Assembly: GCF_027596085.1 (NCBI RefSeq)
Contig: NC_072456.1
Location: 15,390,744 to 15,454,743 of the forward strand
Origin: Anoplopoma fimbria
Lineage: Eukaryota > Chordata > Actinopteri > Perciformes > Anoplopomatidae
Length of the DNA stretch: 64,000 nucleotides
Reading direction: 5' to 3'
Made by a program: the position numbers and the translations under genes. The notes under the pieces are model-generated. The model was given only the letters and a program-made list of their open reading frames with translations. It was not told the origin of the DNA and ran no database searches. Shown one piece after another: positions 51,501 through 64,000 of the stretch. Each line of letters starts with the position of its first letter. The first letter of the stretch is position 1.

Positions 51501-54500
51501 AATTTAGGTCATAATAAAAACACCGATTTACCTTTGCAAAGTCTTTAGTGTGTAAATAAGTAGATTTTATGTTCCACATCACACAAAAGCTATTAAAAGG
51601 CGAGAACATTGCAATATACACTGTACCCTGTGGGATCTCATCTTGATTACAGAGACAATGATTCATAGAGCAAAGATATATCACCGAGATGCAGAGATAA
51701 GGGTTTGTAAAACTGTTTATTTTGATGTACAAACCATCAGACGTGTCTTTACTTGATTATTATAACAGCAGATTACAGATAGAGGTTGGAAAAATGCAAC
51801 CAAGGTCTCTTACCATCAGATAAATAGACCACTTATCATCAACAGCATCTTGGCGCTACCCACACAGAGGACAAACTTGCTCTTTGTACTCTTTGTACTC
51901 AGGTATAATTGCATTACAGTGAATTAACCACAAAAAATGAAAAAAACAGTTTATTGTAAATTAATTGTCAGTCATTGTGCATGAAAAAGAACTGCACTTG
52001 GCAAGATAATGCTAGGTAAGTTCATCTGCATAGCACATTTCCAACATTGATTCTAAGTGCTTTACATACGATATGAAAAACATAAATCATCATAAATCAT
52101 CATTAAAATACACACAATCTGGGCAGAACAGCTTCATCCTTCATGCTTAATCTGTCCAGGAGATGAGCACAACCTTACGGCATCCCAGACTACAACCCGG
52201 AAAACAGGGGAGCAGCTGTGACTTGATGGTGCTGGGGTCATTGCCCCCAATAATAAACTTGTCCAATGCTGCCCAGTTCTGCACCCTGACCTGACCCAAT
52301 GATGGTCTGACAAACTCTGATCCTGAATCATACCTCTGGATGGTAGCTTTGATCCCCGCCTTAGTCTTGATACAAACCTCATGTATGGGAAAGCACTATT
52401 CTACTCCACTCCACTCTACCACTCTGTGTCACATCTGTGCAGATGATAATAAGGCAGGAAACGAGTCCCTGTTAAAGTGTGCTGTGCCCATAATGGGTTT
52501 CCTGTCTATAGCCTTGATGTGTCATTGTCCGCAATGTCTTATTCACACAGACTCCTAATAGCAGGGGCTGCACCCTAATAGTGGATCATTTCAATCACCA
52601 GTCGAGAAGCCCCTGAGTTGACTCACATTTTGTTGGTCAAATCACTGGACTTTTCTTTAGCTGTGTCATTGTACACAGAGTAACACAGGATCACAGCATG
52701 GCAGACTGTAAACTTTTATAAATAAAGTCTGGTGTCAAAATTACCTTATTCCAGAACTAACTGTTATGGAAACATCGCATGCTTACGGAATTCTACTACT
52801 GATTTGAATTTAAATGTTTTTCAATATTATTCATCCACAGTCTACCGAACTGTAATGCCATGCCACATGCACTCGGTTGTCCCACACTGTATCCATAGCA
52901 GGAGATATTTGAGTCAAAGCATTAGTCAAATGCTAGAGCAGACCTGTACCTCATACATTCCGCCCATCAGCATGCATTTGTTTTGATCGACTTCAAAAAA
53001 ATAAAATAAGATAAATTACAGGCCACATTCTATTTTAGATCTGGTTCCTTTTCCATTTGTGAAGCTAACTTTTGCCACAACCTTGATTTGCAAAACAGCC
53101 TTGTAAATTTCAACCTTTATAGACCACAAGTAATTGTGCATGGGCGTTGGGCACTGATGGAGCATTTGTTGCAGTTGTGCTTCTTAAACTTTTGATGACA
53201 AACAGCATCAACATTAGTTGCCCCTGTACAATCAATGTCAGGATATTCCCAGTGATTCTGGCAAAGGCTCTCCACACCTAGGAGTAAGTTTGTAGTTAGC
53301 CGACGGATTGTGACTGATGCCCACAACGTCTCTGCTCTGCTGCAGCCTGTGGGGGGTATTGATAGGCTACAAAAAAGACCAGCATTTCCACTCCTGTTAT
53401 CGTCAAAGCTTTCCCATGCAGGTTATTGTCAGGCTTCATAAAAGCACTGCTTTTTACATCCATATACCTGGATATAGCTGAGCATATGAAACAGGAAGAG
53501 ATATTAAAAGATACTCCCAGAGGACGACAATTCCTGACATGTTTGCTCTAAAGTGCTTAGAGGGGTAAAATCTTGGCTTTGCATTGGACCTGTGCTTCAG
53601 TTGGAATAATTACTATACATTTATTCATAAAATGCTTTGTAGGCAGGCTATATGCTTTGAGTCACAGACTCAGCGCTGCTGCCTGGGGGTTCAGGTTTCC
53701 ATGGAAATTAGCATTCCCTCCTGCAAAGTCTTTTGGTGTGAATCCATCTGATGGCACCAAAATATACATAGTTTAAAAAATGTCAATGTGACAGCCGACT
53801 CGCATTTTAAAACCCTTAAACTAAATTCGTCACCTGAATTCATTACTCCAAGGAAGGCTGTTTGGAGTGATGCCCCCGGCAGGATCTTGAAGAGTAGCTT
53901 GTAAAGAAAGTGAATCACCCGACAAAAGAAAAAAGGAACAGGCATCCTCTGAGGTGAGTAATCACAAGAAGTTAGATTTTTGTGTTCACATGCACATGTT
54001 GAGACTGGTATTACGCTAAACAATGCAACGTAATGAGGAATAAAACTAATCTTTTTTGGAAGTCTCTTTGCAATACCTGAAGCAGACTTGTGATTTGAGA
54101 AGAGGACGGCCTTTCTATTGGTGGAAAGGTGGATGGAATCTGTTCACGGTGCGTAAGAGATCATACACATTCTTGATGTTATTGCCTCCAAAATATGGCT
54201 CATCATTTTGAGTTACTGACATGAACTGTTTTCAGAGTATAAGAAATTGGGCATTTGTAGGTGTCTAATATTAAACAAAAGTTAATTATTTGAATCTTGT
54301 AGTTCAAAAAAAAACAATTTTTAGGGATCTAAACTCTGTGAGAAAATGTTTGATTTGATTATTAGATGAATTAATTATTTAATAAATAGATCTCAAGTAT
54401 TGTATTTGTATACCTGTCTGCATGTATACATGTATTTATAAAGGCATTTTAGTATGTATGAAAGTGTCAACAGGGAGTTTGACACCGGCATTTTCATAAT

Positions 54501-56319
54501 AGTGATTTACAACAGTGAGCACAGCTCTGTGGGTTGAGTATATTTCTTCAGCAGGGTTGACGTGCCAACACAAAGGCATGTTGAGGCAAGGTAAATTCAT
54601 AACACTAGACAAGGTGATGACATCTATGTGTATGTCTTTTGTAGCACTAACTGATGACCCTTCCTCTACAACTGCCTCCTCTCTGTCGCAATGTTGCAAT
54701 GCTGGCCATTTCTGAAACTTGCCAGGTCGAGGGCTGAGAGAGTATAAAGGAAACATTACACTGCTGTAAAAGATTTAACTACAAGCTAAGGCACTCATCT
54801 GTCTGCCCCAAAAGAGTTATGTTTTGTCGTTCCTAATTGGAGGTGGAACCTTTTCTTGCACCTTTTTCACATGCCCAAAGAGAGTGAACATTTGCACATG
54901 AAAACTAGGTTAGCCTCCTTGATTAAATTATTTGTTGCATGATTGAGTCACAATGTTCCACATCACTCAGACCCAGCACAAAGGAAAACGCCAAAACCAC
55001 ACAGTCAAAAGGCAGGGTTTACACGACCTCTGATATGAGTAGCCATAGATATTCCCAGCACGCACCTCTTCACAAAGGGAAACGGGGAGAAGAATCCCAG
55101 CGTCTTTTACTTGGGGACCATTGCGCCCTGGGTACAAAACAAGTCCACCAATAAAAATGAATGCCAAAAAGGGAGGAAAAAGGGGGAAAATGTGGAGAAT
55201 GGGGAAAAATAGCCATTGACATTTTGCACCAGACTGAGAGAAAGTAGCATTGTTTGGATCGCTTTGTTTGGCAACAGCAGGGGTAGGCTTCCAGCAAGGA
55301 CTGAGGCACATCACGTGCATTGCTTCAACCACTGAAAGAGCAAAAAGAGAGAGCCAAAAATGGGCCTGAACAGCTCTACAAGTCTTTGAAGTCAAATAAA
55401 GCCACCTCATCGATCACTGATTCAAAAGCCTTTTTTTCTTCTCCTTTCTCCCTCTCTCTCTTTTCAGTCTTGAAGCTTTTGTTTATTGTACAAATGAACC
55501 TGTTATAAGGCTCCTTCACTTCCCTTGAAAAAAAGGAGTCAAAACACAAATTACCAGATGGACTGGATCTGGCATTGCAATGTGAAGGCTAGTCAACACT
55601 TGGTTGTTTTCCCCAAATCCTAAAATGAATGCACTGGCCCAGCTGAGTTATTCCTTCTTCATTATTGACCTTCAATCTATAAAACCACCTGGACAGATCG
55701 GATTTCAATCTGTAACACCTTTAGTTGCCAGTAGTCTTGTTTACATGGTGGTTTATTGGTTGGACTTCAAAAATGTGTGTCTTAACTTTTGATACAGGTG
55801 TATTTTTCTGCTGTGAAATGTTTGTTTACACTTAGTAAAACTGAGCTGCTGTGTTAAGAAACTGCTTTCCAATCTACAAATTAGACTCTCTTTAACCTTT
55901 AGTGTATTTTTAAAGTTCTGTTACTCAAATTACAAAAAGTTGCATTGTGATTCAGGCGTTTCATTTACAACGTAGTATTTAACACACCTTAGTTTTACGA
56001 TGACAACTTAAAGGACATGTGAGCCAAGCCTATTTGTATATTTTTAGCAACAAGGAAACGATTAACAGTTCTGACGACATTAAAAGCAGGTTTAACGTGA
56101 AAAGATGCAAGTTGTGAGAGAGGGTTGTAGGTGGGAATGTTGGAGTGCTTTAATGATGTGTTAAATGGTTTACTTAACCATCCTATGAAAATGGAGAGCA
56201 GCTGCTCTACTGCAGGAGCACGACAACCTTTTGGTAGTAATACAAAGAAGGAGAGTTATAAATATAACTGCAGTTCTACAAATTTCTGATGACATATTAA
56301 CATCCAGGTATAGTATCTC
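48558..56319. other. Long non-coding stretch
   Basis: ORFs such as 54967-55410 and 54436-54756 (minus) show no domain and no splice context; no repeat family could be named. Confidence 0.35.
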
Positions 56320-56398
56320 TGTCATCTAGGGGTACCCTCTGTAAAAATGTGGTACACCCAGATCTGTAAATTTCCCCGCTGCGGGACTAATAAAGGAT
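56320..56398 (+). mobile_element. LINE 3' end fragment
   Basis: Reads TTTCCCCGCTGCGGGACTAA then TAAAGGATCA, the stem-loop 3' end of fish non-LTR retrotransposons, and runs straight into a pentanucleotide tail. Confidence 0.65.
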
Positions 56399-56438
56399 CA
56401 TCTTATCTTATCTTATCTTATCTTATCTTATCTTATCT
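56399..56438. repeat. (CTTAT)n pentanucleotide repeat, LINE tail
   Basis: About eight CTTAT units directly after the LINE 3' stem-loop, consistent with a target-primed insertion tail. Confidence 0.9.
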
Positions 56439-59998
<3,560 letters not shown>

Positions 59999-60212
59999 GA
60001 GTAATCAGTGTACCAGTGCCCTAATGGCTTACATCTGTTTGAAGCAGACTTCAAAACATGAACCCCTCAAAAATCATCCACTAATGTGAGTTACTGAAGT
60101 CTGTGTAGTTCTTGTTATATATACCCTTGTGAACATATTCATATTTACTCAGCCCTAACTTCAATATTTCATGACACTATTTGCAACAACATTATCATGC
60201 ATAAGTCAATAT

Positions 60213-60215
<3 letters not shown>

Positions 60216-60310
<95 letters not shown>
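60216..60310. repeat. (GT)n microsatellite, about 95 bp
   Basis: GT repeat 222 bp from the preceding array, same orientation. Confidence 0.97.
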
Positions 60311-62733
60311 GTGTGCGGGTGCGTGTGTGTGGCCTTTGGACCTTACTGCTTTATCCATCTTTTATATTCTGTCTGAAGGGATACACCTGCTTCAGACGTG
60401 ATTATCACTTACTGGCAGGATATCAAACAGTTTGGATAAGGTCTGAAACTGTTGCTTTAACACTGCAGAAGAGATTAGGGTATTTCAGTGTTGTTTTTGA
60501 TAAGATTGCGGTACGTGCGTTATCCTGCATCTCTTTTGGCTGAGCTGACAATGCTGAAAACAGGTTTGATGAGGAGTGCTTAAAGTTGATTAAGAAAAAT
60601 AAAATCTGGTAAGGATTACAAAAAAAACAAGTCAGACACACACATACAGCCACATAATAAAAACACCCATGCACACACTCACGTAGCACCACGAGCATGT
60701 AGACATTTTTAGCGCTGTGAAAGATGGCAAAGAGAAGGATTTTCATTCTTTCTTTTCTATAGCCATGTCCTTTCACAAATCAGAGAAAACTACGTTTTTC
60801 AAACTAATTTGTGATGACGTGTTGAGAGGCACCTGTTTGTATCCACAGTATCTAAATACCTAACTAAGATGGAAGGAGACTTTATATGTATAGTACATGT
60901 CCGCATGTATGACTGTCCTTCTATTTTTCTCGACAACTTATACTCTGATCAGCTTCCCACTTGGTGGGCGTATAGCTGAGGACCCAAGGAAGAGCAATGC
61001 TGAGTGGGAGCTCTTGAAATCTAAAGGAAATATGTATTATTAGTGTGTTATGTTCACACTGTGTAATGCGTTGTGAAGTACTTCACCGCCGAAGGTCATG
61101 CTGGGTAAAGCTTGCCTGCATTCACTTGCCACAATATTAATGGTTACTCCATCAAACAGCATGCTGGGTACAGCTCGCTAAGGAACTGCAGTGTCTGGTT
61201 TGAAGTTGAGAAAGCTGCAAGCAATATTGGAGGACAAGCATTCGGTCTATTCGGAACAGGCACGTGTTGAACCAGCACTGCACTAGTCTTCAATTAAAAA
61301 ACAATAAATCATCATACTTAATGTTCATGGCGTTTATGAGCGACCCATTACATCAAGATATTTATGCCCGTCTCCATCAGCTTTGAGCATCACCATCATC
61401 CCATGGAAGCAAATGGATGTTTCAATCAGTAATTCACACCTCTGCGCCTTCCAAAAATGCAGTCACACCATCCAGAAATCATTAAACCAAACCAGAAACT
61501 TGGCAGCAGCAGCACAACTGTTAAACATTACACATGCTCTAGGAAAACTGTTTATGCCCTTACAGGGTGAAATACAGTCCAGCATGACATCTGAGGACAC
61601 GCTCCAGGTCTCAGTCAACACACCGTAAAACTTTTTTAGCTACAAACGTGTGTGAAGTTTAAGCAGGGAAGTTTCATGTGCTACTTTGTGAAGGTGTATG
61701 GGGGTCATTTGCATTTCGTCATAGTTATATATAAACTTTGTGGTGTTCGGCAGCCAGCCGCACACATATAGGAACAATAGTTTGACTAGATGGAAGCCAA
61801 CCCATACAAAAACAATCAGCAAGGATAATTGGCGTTATTGTTCTTTCCTTCACACCTCCTCACCCATGTGATTGGCCTGCAGTAATCATTTCTTGTCGCT
61901 CTGTTTGGGAAAATAGTGAGCAGTAGTCTGGGACTATACAGCAGTAAACATGCTTGAACTCCTGAATTTGCAGCACTTATTCTTGCATGAGGTGAAATCG
62001 CTCATCTATTTTAACAACCGATAATGTATGACCGTTAAAAATGTGTTTTTTCAATTTTTTCTACTATTGCCTAGTTTCTGAGTTTACAGCATTTTTCAAA
62101 TTTCTATATATCAATATTTATTTCCTGAAGAAGTAGATGTCAAATGTTCTAATGTTTGAAAAGTTGTTGTTTAGCCCGGTTTTCCGCCAATGAGGTCGTC
62201 TTATGGTGGGTACAACTCAGAACTCAGCTTCCAGTCATACAAAATAAAAAGAAACAAGGCAAACAACTGAATAGTTTAATGTTAGTAACCCACAAAAAGA
62301 ATGTATGCATTCCTTGATGCCTATGTAATTTACATTTACAGAATATGTATACTAGGCCTATCCTTCTTCCTCTACCGTCATCACGCATTCACATGCATCC
62401 TCCTTTGTCTATCGGTAATTAAGCATGTGGGTGGCAACAGCTGATGTGGTTGGGGAAGTTTAATGCCTGGACAACAATGACCCACAATGCACAACGACCC
62501 TTATCATACACAAACACACACCCACAAGATCTGTACTCCCACCAGCAGCCCTCTCAGACGTCACCGTGACGGCATCCCACTGAGCCGTTTGTCATCCCAC
62601 TGCAATTTTTCTGAATCTTCTGCCAATCTCTCTTACAAATTGGTGCAAAGCTAAGAGTTTCAACTGACACTTTTTAGTAGGAAGTTTTATCAAATGTCTG
62701 TGCGTTAGCAATCTCTCCTATCCCCTGACTCAC
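60311..62733. other. Non-coding stretch
   Basis: No supported exon, RNA gene or named repeat. Confidence 0.35.
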
Positions 62734-62763
62734 CAAGCTCCTCAATGGTGCCCTTGCAGCCAT
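62734..62763 (-). other. Speculative first exon on the minus strand
   Basis: An ATG at 62763 opens ten codons (MAARAPLRSL) ending at a consensus donor GTGAGTCA. A TATAAAT lies about 75 nt upstream (near 62836). No downstream partner exon was recognised, so this may be coincidence. Confidence 0.15.
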
Positions 62764-62849
62764 TTATATCAGCAGTCACTTGGGAGGTGTGGGGATGGGG
62801 GGGTGGGGGGGTTCTCTGGATGGCAATGCCTTGGATTTATACTGGGGAC

Positions 62850-64000
62850 TCGACTATTATTCATCCTCGCTCATTTCAGATAGGCAGCCTTTTAAAGGTT
62901 AATTGCTCTGGCTAATTGCTCTCCCTCCCTCCTGCTAACGAGGGTGCACTCCTCGATGATGTCATTGAGTGGCTGAACCAAAATATCTCTCCAACTACTT
63001 TGGTGATGGCTCCTCACTTCAGAAGGGCACAGCAGTGTCTAATCTGTTTCCCTGCGGAGAAGCAGCTTTTGGCAATGTGAGCAAAGGCCATGGAAACTAA
63101 AAACAATTTTTCCTCTACTAGTTTAGTTTAATGGATTGTCTTTAAAAAAAAGGTCTTGATGACATTTAAAACAGCTAGTACCATAACTCAAAATGTCAAA
63201 GGAAAAAAACATGCTCACATCATCATCTGCAACTCTGACAGCGAAAACACAGTTACTACCATTGGGAAATTTTAAGATTTAGAAGTATTATGAAGCATTT
63301 TTGAACTGTATTCTCCAACAAAAGGGCAGCATCCCTCAGCGAGAGGTTATCAGCAGCAAACAGTTTTCCTTTAAGGTTTTATTCTTCAATCTGCTCCGTC
63401 CCACTGTAGAAAGGCTAACCAATAGAGATAGACAGGTAGAATTATGTATTAAATAAAGTAAAAAAAATAATATTAGAATTCAGTCTTAATGTTAAAAAGA
63501 AAAATGATTAAAGAACAATCAATCAAGACATTTCTAGACCAAAAGGTTAAATACCTGTTTCAAGCCCACCATCAATTGTATTAGAATCACATCCATACAA
63601 CACATTTGTTCTAAATACATGTTTTGTTTTTTTAAGGAATGCCAAAATCTGACATAAACACCATGAAGAAAATGTGTTTGTTTTAAATGTAATCTGGCTC
63701 ATTGACTAGCATCCATTCACATCCCTTTTAAGCGATAAATCTCTACTTTCTACACCCTGGAGTAAAAAATAAAAATAAATAAAAAGACTGTGGTTGTCAC
63801 AGGAAGCAGAAAAATGTAGGAGAGAATGCTCCCTAGCCTTGTCTTATAAAAACAGAAATACAAGCAAAATACAATAATCTCTTCATGAGCAGGGAAAAGG
63901 TAATGGAACTGGGCCTGTCACCAATTGACATTCCCACACTGGTTTCAACAATCCACCTAAGGGAAACTGAAAAATAACAGTTTTATTGCCTTACCTGGGA
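62850..64000. other. Non-coding stretch at window end
   Basis: AT-rich. The last bases, read on the minus strand, are TCCCAG|GTAAGG, a strong splice donor, so an exon of a minus-strand gene may lie just beyond the window. Confidence 0.3.

Noticed and set aside
54967..55410. 147-codon minus-strand ORF
   Set aside because: No family resemblance; composition fits translated intergenic DNA.

Overview
The window looks like nuclear DNA of a ray-finned fish, probably a spiny-rayed teleost. It has intron-split vertebrate genes, long (TG)n arrays, tRNA-derived SINEs with LINE-type tails, and a '(A)GGGCCCGAGC' interspersed repeat of the kind common in perciform genomes. Species assignment is an inference; nothing here is diagnostic. 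About 25 kb holds recognisable genes and the rest is non-coding, repeat-bearing sequence.

Region 1 (271-20482, minus strand) is a head-to-tail tandem pair of intestinal-type alkaline phosphatase genes. Each has 11 coding exons that I could place by splice sites and reading frame. The downstream copy (271-7185) encodes 520 aa and the upstream copy (9699-20482) encodes 537 aa. Both keep a signal peptide, the phosphoserine motif, all metal ligands and a C-terminal GPI-anchor signal. They should be secreted-face, membrane-tethered phosphomonoesterases, as intestinal alkaline phosphatases are. Both have an unusual exon 8/9 junction. The conserved V-E-G-G-R-I-D active-site stretch is restored exactly only if intron 8 begins with AT, giving AT-AC in the upstream gene and AT-AA in the downstream gene.

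Region 2 (20483-31777) is mostly non-coding. It holds a TATA-driven, signal-peptide-coding exon at 24435-24483 whose splice phase matches the phosphatase first exons; it may be an alternative first exon of the upstream phosphatase. It also holds a SINE and a decayed LINE reverse-transcriptase fragment flanked by inverted ends.

Region 3 (31778-33466, plus strand) is a complete five-exon SREK1IP1 gene: a CCHC zinc knuckle followed by a Lys/Ser-rich tail, a splicing-associated protein. It has no obvious functional link to the phosphatases.

Region 4 (33467-64000) contains no gene I can recognise. It carries SINE and LINE remnants, a tandem duplication of about 300 bp, a nearly identical inverted repeat pair 3.5 kb apart, several hairpins and long TG arrays. 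A TATA/ATG/splice-donor arrangement near 62.8 kb and a strong splice donor at the window edge hint at minus-strand exons, but this is weak.
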